From an uncultured Oscillospiraceae bacterium (GTDB lineage Bacteria > Bacillota > Clostridia > Oscillospirales > Oscillospiraceae): a DNA stretch of 56,972 nucleotides. The notes below the pieces were generated by a model. The model searched no databases and was not told the DNA's origin. It worked only from the letters and a program-made list of their open reading frames with translations. This document shows, in pieces, positions 1 through 7,690 of this stretch (the stretch's first letter is position 1; the number at the start of each line of letters is the position of its first letter). Location of the stretch: positions 1 through 56,972 of the forward strand of contig CALWXH010000005.1 in NCBI GenBank assembly GCA_944385465.1. Direction: 5' to 3'. Position numbers and translations under genes: made by a program.

Positions 1-341
1 TTCTTGTCGATCTCATCCTTGGGAGTCTTGCGCAGCTTCAGAGCAAAGGCCATGTTGTCGTACACCGTCATGTGGGGATACAGAGCGTAGCTCTGGAAGA
101 CCATGGCGATGTCCCGGTCCTTGGGCTCCACGTCGTTCATCAGCTTGTCGCCGATGTACAGCTCGCCCTCGCTGATCTCCTCCAGGCCGGCGATCATCCG
201 CAAGGTGGTGGACTTACCGCAGCCGGAGGGGCCGACCAGAACGATGAATTCCTTGTCGGCGATCTCCAGGTTGAAGTCGTGGACCGCGGTGACGCCGCCG
301 TCGTAGATTTTCTTGACGCCTTTCAGACTCAAAGTTGCCAT
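1..341 (-). CDS. Sugar ABC transporter ATP-binding protein (UgpC/MsmX type), 3' part outside the window
   Basis: N-terminal 113 residues of an ABC ATPase of the MalK/UgpC/MsmX group, which energises carbohydrate (CUT1) importers at the inner face of the membrane. The start ATG ends at 341 and reads [16 protein letters not shown]. The Walker A loop GPSGCGKST lies at about residues 37-45, followed by an MIAGLEE segment and the Q-loop region [14 protein letters not shown]. The signature motif, Walker B and regulatory domain lie beyond the window edge. It follows nagB on the same strand after a 364-base gap, so it is the natural energiser of the permeases at 2391-4217. MsmX-type ATPases often serve several importers, so exclusive pairing is an inference. 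No convincing ribosome site is visible directly before the ATG. Confidence 0.9.
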   Translation of the reverse strand, partial: MATLSLKGVKKIYDGGVTAVHDFNLEIADKEFIVLVGPSGCGKSTTLRMIAGLEEISEGELYIGDKLMNDVEPKDRDIAMVFQSYALYPHMTVYDNMAFALKLRKTPKDEIDK

Positions 342-705
342 ACGCGTTGACCGTGGCTGAAGTGCCTCCGCAGATTCAGCCTCGCCTTCCGGGGAGTGGT
401 TGCCCCGGGGGCATTACGACAAGTCTCCACATTGCCGCACCGCCGGCCGGCGGATTTTTCCTCCTTTTTTGTTCCCGGCAGGGCTATGAGCGGTCGCCCA
501 AGGGAGTAACCAGGCCGGGTGGTTTTTATTGTGCAGCCCTCCGCGGGGAACCAGCGGCAGGGCATACAGCCGGTGGGACAGATCGGAGTGAGGAGATAGG
601 AGTTATGGTGCGCGCCCATGGCGCGCCAATTACGGCTGCGCCGGACACGGTTGCTTCTATCTCCTATCTTCTAACTCCAGACTGCTTTGAAAGGGCTGCG
701 CCCTT
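342..705. other. Gap between nagB and the transporter ATPase; no gene seen
   Basis: 364 bases without a credible gene. It is GC-rich with several local dyads, including a CCGCCGGCCGGCGG palindrome near 440 followed by a T-rich stretch, and a GA-rich tract near 587-606 (GGAGATAGGAG) whose approximate complement recurs near 655-680. The hairpin at 687-710 overlaps the nagB stop codon. A leader RNA or promoter for the ATPase gene may lie here, but I cannot assign a known riboswitch or a clear -35/-10 pair. Confidence 0.5.
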
Positions 706-710
706 TCAAA
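687..710 (-). terminator. Hairpin at the end of nagB
   Basis: TTTGAAAGGG and its complement CCCTTTCAAA flank a short loop. The stem overlaps the nagB TGA stop (706-708). There is no following T-run on the minus strand, so it may be an mRNA 3'-end stabiliser or processing site rather than a classic intrinsic terminator. Confidence 0.35.
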
Positions 711-1431
711 GCGCGCTGAGTGCGGCCTCGTCGGCCACGATGGACACGTTGGGGTGCAGCTGAAGGATGGACGCGGGCACCTGGGGGGTGACGGGGCCGA
801 AGAAGGCCTTCTTCACGATGGGGGCCTTGTCCGCGCCGCTGACCACCACCAGGATGTGGCGGGACTGCATGATGTTCTTCACGCCCATGGTGAGGGCCTG
901 CTTGGGCACGTCGTCACGGGTGGCGAAGAACCGGGCGTTGGCGTCGATGGTGGTGTCGGTGAGGTCCACCACGTGGGTGCCCAGGGGGAAGTGGTCCGCC
1001 GGCTCGTTGAAGCCGATGTGGCCGTTGTGGCCCATGCCCAGCACCTGCACGTCGGTGCCGCCCAGGCTGTCGATGACCTGGTCGTACCGGGCGCACTCCG
1101 CCTCGGGATCCGCCGCCAGGCCGTTGGGCACGTTGGTGTTCTCCGGCTTGACGTTCACGTGGTCAAAGAGGTTGTGCTGCATGAAGTAGCGGTAGCTCTG
1201 ATCGTGGGTGGGAGCCAGGCCCCGGTACTCGTCCAGGTTGACGGTATGTACCAGGGAGAAGTCCAGCACGCCCTGGTTGTACCACTCGATGAGCTGCTTG
1301 TACATGCCGATGGGGGTGGAGCCGGTGGCCAGGCCCAGCACGCAGTCGGGCTTGAGGATCACATGGGAGGCCAGGATGTCCGCCGCCTTGCGGCTCATGG
1401 CGTCATAATCCTTGGTGGAATAGATCTTCAT
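706..1431 (-). CDS. nagB: Glucosamine-6-phosphate deaminase
   Basis: 241 residues, normal length for NagB. It converts glucosamine-6-phosphate to fructose-6-phosphate plus ammonia in the cytosol, the last step feeding amino sugars into glycolysis. Family landmarks are present: the phosphate-binding loop GLATGSTP at about 33-40, the LDEY motif with the proton-relay Asp at about 67, and GMGHNGHIGFNEP at about 132-144 carrying the active-site His. The start ATG is preceded by GGGAGG at good spacing, 16 bases after the nanA stop, so it is the last gene of the sialic-acid operon read from about 5.8 kb. nanE and nanK, which would link nanA to nagB, are not in the window and may lie beyond the left edge or elsewhere. 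Confidence 0.96.
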   Translation of the reverse strand: MKIYSTKDYDAMSRKAADILASHVILKPDCVLGLATGSTPIGMYKQLIEWYNQGVLDFSLVHTVNLDEYRGLAPTHDQSYRYFMQHNLFDHVNVKPENTNVPNGLAADPEAECARYDQVIDSLGGTDVQVLGMGHNGHIGFNEPADHFPLGTHVVDLTDTTIDANARFFATRDDVPKQALTMGVKNIMQSRHILVVVSGADKAPIVKKAFFGPVTPQVPASILQLHPNVSIVADEAALSAL

Positions 1432-1447
1432 GGCGCTCTCCCTCCCC

Positions 1448-2356
1448 TCAGCAGTACTTGGCGATGGCGGCGGCGATCATGGCGGCGCTCTCGTCCACCA
1501 CGGCCTGGTCGGCGGCGGTGAGGGGCGCCAGGGGCAGACGCACAGAGCCGCAGTCCGGGCCGCCCTGCTTCACCAGGATGGCCTTGATGACGGCGTACAT
1601 GTTGCCGTGGGCGGAGCACATCTTGTAGATGATGCGGCAGCACTCGTTCTGGATCTCCCGGCCCTTCTCCATCTCGCCGGCCAGGAAGCACTCCCGGATC
1701 TTGAGATACAGCTCGGGCATGGCGCCGTAGGTGCCGCCGATGCCGCCGATGGCCCCGGCCGCCAGGCCGGAGAGCAGCTGCTCATCGGGCCCGTTGAAGA
1801 CGATGGCCCCCTCGTCGTGGAACATCTGGATGTCCTGGACGGGCATGGAGGAGTTCTTCACGCCCACCACCCGGGGATTCTTCAGCATCTCCTTCAGCAG
1901 GGGCATGGTCAGGGCCACGCCGGCCAGCTGGGGGATGTTGTAGATCACAAAGTCGGTGTTGGGGGCGGCGTCGGAGATGTCATTCCAATACTTGGCGATG
2001 GCGTGCTCCGGCAGGTGGAAGTAGATGGGGGGGATGGAGGCGATGGCGTCCACCCCCAGGCTCTCGGCGTGGGCGGCCAGCTCACGGCTGTCGGCGGTGT
2101 TGTTGCAGCCCACATGGGCGATGACGGTGAGCTTGCCCTTCACCACGGCCATGACGTTCTCCAGCACCAGCTTGCGCTCGGCCACGCTCTGGTAGATGCA
2201 CTCGCCGGAGGAGCCGCCCACGTACAGGCCCTTGACGCCCTTGTCCACAAAATACTGGGCCAGGTCGCGCACTGCCTGGGGAGAGATGTTGCCCTCCTTA
2301 TCATAGCAGGCGTAGAAGGCGGGGATAATCCCCTGATACTTTTCCATGTTGTGCAT
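1448..2356 (-). CDS. nanA: N-acetylneuraminate lyase (DHDPS/NAL family)
   Basis: 302 residues, a class I aldolase that splits sialic acid into N-acetylmannosamine and pyruvate. The GGSSGE carboxylate-binding loop is at about 47-52, the catalytic Tyr at about 139 (in FVIYNIP) and the Schiff-base Lys at about 167 (VVGVKNSS), matching the spacing of known NanA enzymes. The GGSSGE loop and downstream GPDEQ favour NanA over dihydrodipicolinate synthase. The ATG ending at 2356 is chosen because a GGAG lies about nine bases upstream; a TTG five codons earlier is also open. It sits between the permease and nagB on the same strand, which supports sialic acid as the transported sugar. Activity on another 2-keto-3-deoxy acid cannot be excluded. 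Confidence 0.92.
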   Translation of the reverse strand: MHNMEKYQGIIPAFYACYDKEGNISPQAVRDLAQYFVDKGVKGLYVGGSSGECIYQSVAERKLVLENVMAVVKGKLTVIAHVGCNNTADSRELAAHAESLGVDAIASIPPIYFHLPEHAIAKYWNDISDAAPNTDFVIYNIPQLAGVALTMPLLKEMLKNPRVVGVKNSSMPVQDIQMFHDEGAIVFNGPDEQLLSGLAAGAIGGIGGTYGAMPELYLKIRECFLAGEMEKGREIQNECCRIIYKMCSAHGNMYAVIKAILVKQGGPDCGSVRLPLAPLTAADQAVVDESAAMIAAAIAKYC

Positions 2357-2390
2357 GATAATCAACTCCAATCTTGCGGTGGCAGAGAGA

Positions 2391-3263
2391 TCAGCCCTTC
2401 ACAGCGCCCATGGCGATGCCCTGGGTGAAGTACTTCTGGAAGGCGATGAACACGATGATGATGGGGATGGAGGCCAGGGCCGCGCCGGCCATGATCAGGC
2501 CGAAGTCGTTGGACATTTCGCCCTGGAGTTTTGCAATGGCCAGGGGCAGGGTCCAGGTTTCCCGGCTGTTGAGCATGACCAGCTGGAGGAAGTAGTCGTT
2601 CCAGGTGTTCACGAAGGTGAAGATGGCCAGAGCGCCGATGCCCGGCTTGATCATGGGCAGCACCACGGTGATGAAGGTGCGCAGCTCCCCGGCGCCGTCC
2701 ACCCGGGCGGCCTCCAGGATCTCGGTGGGGATGGTCTCGGAAAACTGCTTCATGAGGAACACGCCGAAGGGCCAGCCCACGGTGGGCAGGATGACCGCCC
2801 AGAGGGTGTCGTTCAGGTGGAAGATCTGGGTCATCTCCTGGTTCAGGGGGATGACGATGACCTGCTTGGGCAGGGCCATGGCGCAGATGATGATGGTGAA
2901 CAGCACCGCCCGGCCGATGAAGCGCTTCTTACCCAGGGCATAGCCCGCCAGGGAGGCGGTGATGCAGGTGAGCACCATGGCGGCCACGGAGATGAACACG
3001 ATGTTGAACAGCCACAGGAAGGCCGGGTTCTCAAACAGCCGCGCGTAGTTGTCCCCGGTGGGGTTCTGGGGGAACCAGATGGGCTCCCGGGCGGTGATCT
3101 CCGCGATGGGCTTGAAGGAGCCGGTGACGATCCAGTACAGCGGGAACAGGAAGAAGATGGTCACCAGGATCAGAATGATCACCACGAGGACCTTATAGCC
3201 GGTGGAAGTGCCGGTGAGGTCCACATGCTTGTTTACTTTCAAAGTTGCAGCTTTTGCACTCAT
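2391..3263 (-). CDS. Carbohydrate ABC transporter permease, MalG/UgpE type
   Basis: 290 residues with six predicted membrane segments, the first at about 28-48. The cytoplasmic EAA loop (EAARVDGAGELRTFITVVLPMIKPG, about residues 185-210) is the docking site for the ATPase. The ending MGAVKG is typical of CUT1 second permeases. ATG with GGGAGGTG upstream. It starts 15 bases after the end of the first permease gene and is followed by nanA, so together with the other permease and the lipoprotein it most likely imports sialic acid or a related amino sugar. Substrate is inferred from the neighbouring nanA and nagB only. Confidence 0.93.
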   Translation of the reverse strand: MSAKAATLKVNKHVDLTGTSTGYKVLVVIILILVTIFFLFPLYWIVTGSFKPIAEITAREPIWFPQNPTGDNYARLFENPAFLWLFNIVFISVAAMVLTCITASLAGYALGKKRFIGRAVLFTIIICAMALPKQVIVIPLNQEMTQIFHLNDTLWAVILPTVGWPFGVFLMKQFSETIPTEILEAARVDGAGELRTFITVVLPMIKPGIGALAIFTFVNTWNDYFLQLVMLNSRETWTLPLAIAKLQGEMSNDFGLIMAGAALASIPIIIVFIAFQKYFTQGIAMGAVKG

Positions 3264-3278
3264 CTTCTCGCACCTCCC

Positions 3279-4217
3279 TTAATCCGTCTTCGCCACTTTG
3301 AACTGAATGGCGGAGAAGATGGCGATGATGATGGCCAGCACCACGCCGATGGCGTTGGCATAGCCCAGATCATTCAGGGTGTAGGCAGAGTAGTACACCT
3401 GGTACATGATGGTCATGGTGGCGTTCATGGGGCCGCCGCGGGTCATCAACTGGATCAGGGCGAAGCACTGGAAGGAGTTGATGGTGGTGATGACCAGCAC
3501 GTACAGGGTGGTGGGCATGATGGAGGGCCACTTGATCTTCCAGAACACCTGGAGCTTGGTGGCGCCGTCCACCTGGGCGGCCTCGATGATGGAGTTGTCC
3601 ACGTTGCCCAGGGCAGCCACGTACAGCACGATGGGCTGGCCGATGGAGGTGGTGAACAGGATCACGATGATGCACATCAGGGCAGTCCTGCCCTCGCCCA
3701 GCCAGTTATAGCCGTCGGTGCCGATGAGCTTGTTGAGGATGCCGTTGTAGGGGTCCAGAATCCACTTCCACACCACGGTGATGGCCACCGAGCCGGTGAC
3801 CACCGGCAGGTAGAACACGCAGCGGAAGAAGGAGCGGGCAAAGGCCTTCATCCGGTAGATGGCGGAGCCCACCCACAGGGAGAAGGCGGTGACAGTGGGC
3901 ACGGCCACCACCACGATGATGACGGTGTTGATGAAGCCCTTGTGGAACACGGGGTCCTGGAACAGCTGGATGTAGTTGTCCAGGCCGACGAAGTCCTCAG
4001 CGATGTTGAGACCGCCCAGGGAGTAGTCAAACAGGCTGTAGAAGACACAGATGAACATGGGAATGACCACGAAGGCCACAAAGAAGACCAGACTGGGCAG
4101 CAGGAAGAGATAGGCCGAAGTGGTCTCCCTGCGGACCAGCGCACGGCTCATCCCGGAAGTGTGGGACGGTTTTTTCGCCTTCTTTGGCTTGACCGCCGCC
4201 GCGGCGTTTTGATCCAT
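3279..4217 (-). CDS. Carbohydrate ABC transporter permease, MalF/UgpA type
   Basis: 312 residues, six membrane spans preceded by a basic cytoplasmic N-terminus rich in Lys and Ala. The first span is at about 36-58 (YLFLLPSLVFFVAFVVIP), and the EAA motif (EAAQVDGATKLQVFWKIKWPSI) is in the C-terminal third. It forms the membrane channel with the MalG-type protein encoded next. The start has AGAGGGGG upstream. A strong hairpin lies between it and the preceding binding-protein gene, which would let the binding protein be made in excess. Sialic-acid transport is inferred from context. Confidence 0.93.
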   Translation of the reverse strand: MDQNAAAAVKPKKAKKPSHTSGMSRALVRRETTSAYLFLLPSLVFFVAFVVIPMFICVFYSLFDYSLGGLNIAEDFVGLDNYIQLFQDPVFHKGFINTVIIVVVAVPTVTAFSLWVGSAIYRMKAFARSFFRCVFYLPVVTGSVAITVVWKWILDPYNGILNKLIGTDGYNWLGEGRTALMCIIVILFTTSIGQPIVLYVAALGNVDNSIIEAAQVDGATKLQVFWKIKWPSIMPTTLYVLVITTINSFQCFALIQLMTRGGPMNATMTIMYQVYYSAYTLNDLGYANAIGVVLAIIIAIFSAIQFKVAKTD

Positions 4218-4279
4218 AACGAAATTCCCCCTCTTTTGGTTCAGGATATTCTCGGTTCCGCCCCGCCGGGCGGAAACAA

Positions 4280-4315
4280 CTGTGCCCGCCCCCTCTCGTC
4301 AGGGAGCGGGCACAG
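4280..4315 (-). promoter_or_regulatory. Intercistronic hairpin after the binding-protein gene
   Basis: Ten-base perfect arms CTGTGCCCGC and GCGGGCACAG enclose a second inner stem (CCCT/AGGG). It lies between the lipoprotein gene (stop at 4355) and the permease gene (start at 4217) without a T-run. Such stems commonly protect the upstream mRNA or cause partial termination, giving more binding protein than permease. Confidence 0.6.
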
Positions 4316-4354
4316 CGTTGCACGAGGTCGGTAAAGATTCAGTTGGCAGATGGG

Positions 4355-5725
4355 TTAGCCGGCGATACCAGCGTTGGCCTGCTCCACATAGGCGTCAGCC
4401 GTGGTCTGCACGTCAGCGCCGTTGCCGAAGATGGGCTGCAGCAGGTTCTGCCACCACAGGGTGCGCTGCTCGACCCAGCCGCCGGTGAGGGTGTAGTAGC
4501 GGCCCAGGTAATCGCTCATCATGGCGAAGGGAGCGCGGATGTCGGCGTTCTCGTCGCCCTCGTAGATGTCGCCCCAGTCAGAGTGAGCGGGGAAGAAGGT
4601 GGTGGTCTTCACGGCCTCAACGCCGGCGGTCTCGTCGTCGCACACGAACTTGATGAAGTTCTTGGCGGCCTCGATGCGGGCCTCGTCGTTGTTGTTGAAC
4701 ACGCAGAAGCCGTAGGGGCCGGCCATCTCCAGCTCGGGAGTCCCGTCGTCAGAGGGGAAAGCCATGGCGAAGGGGGTGAACTGGGCCTGCTCGGCGTACT
4801 GGGTGTAGTTGGAGTAGTTCCAGCAGAAGGTCATGGCGCAGGTCTGGTTGGCGAAGGCCTGCAGCTCGTCAGAGGCCACATAGCTGGTGGACACACCCAT
4901 GGTCTTGTTGTTGTACATGTCCTGGAGCAGCTCCAGCGCCTTCACGTTGTTGGCGCTGTTGATGTTGTAGGAGCTGCCGTCCTCGGTGACGAAGTAGTCG
5001 GAGTACAGGTTGTTGATCAGAGCGCGGGTGCCCTGGTCGCCGCCCTGGCCGCCGCAGTAGATGATGCCGGTCTCAGCGCAGTTGATGGTGCCGTTGTCCA
5101 TGGCGGCGCGCAGAGCCTCACAGGCCTTCACGAAGTCGTCGGTGGTCCAGGTGCGGGTCTCCTCGTCGATGTACTGCAGGGCATCGGCGGCCTCAAAGGC
5201 CTCGTAGTTGATGGCCATGCAGTGGGCGGCCACCGCCAGGGGGTACATGTAGTAAGTGCCGTCCAGGTGAGACACGCTGGAGATGGACTCGGGCACGTCA
5301 GTGACGCCCTCCCACAGGTCGTCCAGGGAGACCAGCAGGCCTTCCTTGGCGTAGTTGCCGATGATGCGCTCGGGGCCCTCGAACACGATGTCAGGGGCGT
5401 TGCCAGCGGTGATCAGGTTGTTCAGCTGCTGGTCGCCGTCCTGATAGGTGACGGGAGTGACCTCGACGGTGACGTTGGGATACTTCTCGTTGAAAGCAGC
5501 GATCAGGGACTCCCAGGCGGCAATGTCGGTGAAGTTGCCGATGTTGAAGGGAGCGATGGTGATGGTGACGGGCTCACCGGCGGGCTCGCCGCCCTCGTCG
5601 GACGTGGTGGCGCCGGGGTCCTGGCTGGCAGGGGCCTGGCTGGGGGTGGTGTCGCCTCTGCAGGCGGCCAGGGCAAAGATCATTGCCAGGGCCATCAGCA
5701 GGGCGATCAGCTTTTTCATTCTCAT
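4355..5725 (-). CDS. Extracellular sugar-binding lipoprotein of an ABC importer
   Basis: 456 residues, family 1 extracellular solute-binding protein. The N-terminus MRMKKLIALL followed by a hydrophobic stretch and the lipobox ALAAC (Cys about 22) marks a lipoprotein; a Thr/Ser/Pro linker follows. The mature part has the usual VTITIAPFN..FTDIAAWESLIAAFNEKYPNV pattern of CUT1 binding proteins. The start is placed at 5725 because AAGGAGG lies nine bases upstream; the open frame continues further but includes non-coding sequence. First gene of the operon running to nagB, under a consensus promoter at 5791-5819. Sialic acid is the likely ligand because of nanA/nagB, but ligand identity cannot be read from the sequence. 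Confidence 0.93.
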   Translation of the reverse strand: MRMKKLIALLMALAMIFALAACRGDTTPSQAPASQDPGATTSDEGGEPAGEPVTITIAPFNIGNFTDIAAWESLIAAFNEKYPNVTVEVTPVTYQDGDQQLNNLITAGNAPDIVFEGPERIIGNYAKEGLLVSLDDLWEGVTDVPESISSVSHLDGTYYMYPLAVAAHCMAINYEAFEAADALQYIDEETRTWTTDDFVKACEALRAAMDNGTINCAETGIIYCGGQGGDQGTRALINNLYSDYFVTEDGSSYNINSANNVKALELLQDMYNNKTMGVSTSYVASDELQAFANQTCAMTFCWNYSNYTQYAEQAQFTPFAMAFPSDDGTPELEMAGPYGFCVFNNNDEARIEAAKNFIKFVCDDETAGVEAVKTTTFFPAHSDWGDIYEGDENADIRAPFAMMSDYLGRYYTLTGGWVEQRTLWWQNLLQPIFGNGADVQTTADAYVEQANAGIAG

Positions 5726-5790
5726 TGGCGTGTTCCTCCTTGATGTTTTCGACGATAGAGCTTCCTGAATGCAGGAATTCGTCTGGTGAA

Positions 5791-5819
5791 ATTGTATAAG
5801 ATTACAGCGCAAAAGTCAA
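5791..5819 (-). promoter_or_regulatory. SigA-type promoter of the sialic-acid operon
   Basis: Minus-strand TTGACT (5814-5819), 17-base spacer, TACAAT (5791-5796). It lies 66 bases upstream of the binding-protein ATG. A short dyad around CTGCAGGAATTC/GAATGCAGGAA lies just downstream and could bind a regulator. Confidence 0.8.
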
Positions 5820-5865
5820 GAGGAATCAGGAATTATTTTTCAAATCCGCCAGGCGGACGCCGGGG

Positions 5866-5914
5866 GCGGAAAAAGGAGCAGCCAGCCCGGGAGCGGGATT
5901 CCCGGGCTGGCTGC
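5866..5914 (-). terminator. Intrinsic terminator of the yesL-like gene
   Basis: Perfect 15-base stem (5878-5892 with 5900-5914, arm GCAGCCAGCCCGGGA) followed on the minus strand by CTCCTTTTTCC. It lies 54 bases after the yesL stop and upstream of the sialic-acid promoter, separating the two units. Confidence 0.85.
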
Positions 5915-5967
5915 GGCGCATATAACTGTTTGGAATGGGAGAAGAAAAAATAGGAATGGGAAGGAGG

Positions 5968-6615
5968 TCAGCTTTCCTCCGCCTGGTCGCCCTGGGGCTC
6001 GTCGGCCTCCATGTGTTTGGCGAAGGCCCGCTCCAGCAGGGGGGCGGCGCACACCGCCCACAGCCCCGGGGCCACAAAGGAGAAAATGAGCCAATAGGAG
6101 GAGATGAGGTACAAAATCACCGTCAGGGCCACCAAGAGCAGGGTGGTGGGGATGTGGGCCACCAGCAGCCGCAGGGCGGTGAGGTACAGGTTGGGCAGGG
6201 AGAAGTGGAACCGGCCCAGCAGGGGGAACAGCCAGCACACCAGCCCCACGGGGATGATGAGCAGCAGCAGGAAGTACATATAGGCCATGGTGGAGCCGGA
6301 CACCTCCGCCACAACGGCGGCGGTGTAGATGCCGTGGAGGAAGTACAGCAGCACGCCAAAGGGCACCAGGATGAGGGTGGCCAGGATGCCCTGCTTCAGG
6401 TTGGTCTTCAAAGAGCGGAAGAACAGGCCGAAGGCGCCCTCCTCCTCGTGGAAGTGGAACACCCGGCACAGGGCGTGGTACAGCGCGGCGGTGGCCGGGC
6501 CGATGGTGACCACCGGGAAGCACAGCAGCAGCCACAGCAGGGACAATCCCACCACGTCCACGCACCGGGCCAGGGTGCGGAAAAAGAGATTGTCCGGGGA
6601 GAAGATGCGGTTCAA
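5968..6615 (-). CDS. YesL/DUF624 family membrane protein
   Basis: 215 residues with about five hydrophobic segments, for example LSLLWLLLCFPVVTIGPATAAL near the N-terminus, MAYMYFLLLLIIPVGLVCWL and LLLVALTVILYLISSYWLIF. DUF624/YesL proteins are small membrane proteins of unknown biochemical role commonly encoded beside CUT1 sugar importers, which fits the operon downstream. The start is a TTG ending at 6615: an AAAGGAG lies seven bases upstream, whereas the open frame further upstream has no ribosome site. The C-terminus is acidic (EADEPQGDQAEES). It has its own promoter and terminator, so it may respond to the same sugar as the transporter but is not in the same transcript. Confidence 0.82.
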   Translation of the reverse strand: MNRIFSPDNLFFRTLARCVDVVGLSLLWLLLCFPVVTIGPATAALYHALCRVFHFHEEEGAFGLFFRSLKTNLKQGILATLILVPFGVLLYFLHGIYTAAVVAEVSGSTMAYMYFLLLLIIPVGLVCWLFPLLGRFHFSLPNLYLTALRLLVAHIPTTLLLVALTVILYLISSYWLIFSFVAPGLWAVCAAPLLERAFAKHMEADEPQGDQAEES

Positions 6616-6665
6616 AGCGCCCACTCCTTTGTAAAATCCTTGGGAAAGGCGAAGCCTTTCCTCAT

Positions 6666-6695
6666 AATATAGCACAGCCGGCGGGGGGCGGTCAA
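6666..6695 (-). promoter_or_regulatory. Promoter of the yesL-like gene
   Basis: Minus-strand TTGACC (6690-6695), 18-base spacer, TATATT (6666-6671) with an extended -10 TGC. A small perfect hairpin (GGAAAGGC/GCCTTTCC, 6643-6661) lies in the leader just before the ribosome site. Confidence 0.65.
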
Positions 6696-6752
6696 CTGCC
6701 TTGGGGGGCTGGAACGGGGCTGAAAAAGGGGGGTGCAATTTTTTTGACAGTG

Positions 6753-6761
6753 TGCTATAAT
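6753..6761 (+). promoter_or_regulatory. Extended -10 promoter of the acyltransferase-like/ligase pair
   Basis: TGC followed by TATAAT at 6756-6761, 57 bases before the GTG start at 6818. The TTGACA just upstream is only six bases away and cannot act as its -35; recognition would rest on the extended -10 element. Confidence 0.55.
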
Positions 6762-6817
6762 CGTCAAACAGAAGCGCCCGGGCCGGGACGGGGCGCGGAG
6801 AGCGAGGAACGAACACT

Positions 6818-7690
6818 GTGGAAAAACGACGCTTCGGAGACCGGCGGGACGGCCGCCGGGTCCGGGATCTGGACGGGCTGCACGCCATCATGCCCCACCT
6901 GATGCCCCACCGGGCGGACGCGGAGGTGTACCTGTCCGCCAAGATGGACGTCACCGACGCCCTGACCTACCTGGAGGAGAAAAACCGGGGGGAGGAGGAG
7001 TACCGGGCCACCCTGTTCCACTGCTTTGTCATGGCGGTGGCCAGGACGGTGCGAATGCGGCCGCTGCTCAACCGCTTTGTCGCCGGCCGGCGGCTGTACC
7101 AGAGGGACGAGATCACCCTGGGCTTTGTGGTGAAGCGCCGGTTTGAGGATTACAGCACCGAGAGCATGATGATCGCCACGGCCCGGGAGGACTGGACCCT
7201 GGACGCGGTGACACGGCTGGTGGTGGGCAAGGTCCACAAGGTGCGGGAGCAGAAGAGTTACGGGGTGGACGGGGCGCTCAACGCCGTGGGAAAGCTGCCC
7301 TGGTGGCTGATCATGTTCATCGCCTGGGGCTACCGCACCCTGGACTTCTTCGGCCGGGCGCCCCGCGCCCTCACCGGGGGGGACCCCAACTACGCCACCG
7401 TCCTGTTCAGCAATCTGGGCTCCATCAAGGCCCCGGCGGTGTACCATCACCTGAACAACTACGGCACCAACTCCATCCTGGTGACCATCGGCACCATCCA
7501 CAAGGAGGAGGTGTTCCAGCCCGACGGCAGCCGGGCGGTGCGGGACATTGTGGAGGTGGGGGTCACCCTGGATGAGCGCATTGCCGACGGGTTTTACTTC
7601 GGCCGCTCCTGGAAGATTGTCCAGCATCTGCTCTCCCACCCGGAGCTGCTGGACCGGCCGCTGAAGGAGGAAATCGATTTTGAGTGCTAA
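6818..7690 (+). CDS. E2-type (2-oxoacid dehydrogenase acyltransferase/CAT fold) protein lacking the catalytic His
   Basis: 290 residues. The C-terminal half (about 190-285) resembles the catalytic domain of E2 dihydrolipoyl acyltransferases and chloramphenicol acetyltransferase: NYATVLFSNLGSIKAPAVYHHLNNYGTNSILVTIGTIH, then VGVTLDERIADGFYFGR. The E2 active-site motif D-H-R-x-x-D-G appears here as D-E-R-I-A-D-G, so the general-base His is replaced by Glu. There is no lipoyl or E1/E3-binding domain. The start is GTG at 6818 with a GAGGA upstream. The gene overlaps the acyl-CoA ligase by 11 bases, so the two are translationally coupled. Likely role is acyl transfer or acyl binding in lipid metabolism; the actual acceptor is unknown, and the missing His makes catalysis by the usual route doubtful. 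Confidence 0.75.
   Translation: MEKRRFGDRRDGRRVRDLDGLHAIMPHLMPHRADAEVYLSAKMDVTDALTYLEEKNRGEEEYRATLFHCFVMAVARTVRMRPLLNRFVAGRRLYQRDEITLGFVVKRRFEDYSTESMMIATAREDWTLDAVTRLVVGKVHKVREQKSYGVDGALNAVGKLPWWLIMFIAWGYRTLDFFGRAPRALTGGDPNYATVLFSNLGSIKAPAVYHHLNNYGTNSILVTIGTIHKEEVFQPDGSRAVRDIVEVGVTLDERIADGFYFGRSWKIVQHLLSHPELLDRPLKEEIDFEC

Noticed and set aside
342-480. Possible riboswitch in the GC-rich leader before the transporter ATPase
   Set aside because: Some stems can be drawn, but no conserved core of a known class could be recognised.
2346-4334. 662-codon open frame on the plus strand over the permease genes
   Set aside because: His/Gly/Asp-rich antisense shadow of GC-rich codons; no family resemblance, and the minus-strand permeases have clear motifs.
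6745-6761. TTGACA followed by TATAAT upstream of the E2-like gene as a normal -35/-10 pair
   Set aside because: The gap is only six bases; the -10 was kept as an extended -10 promoter without this -35.
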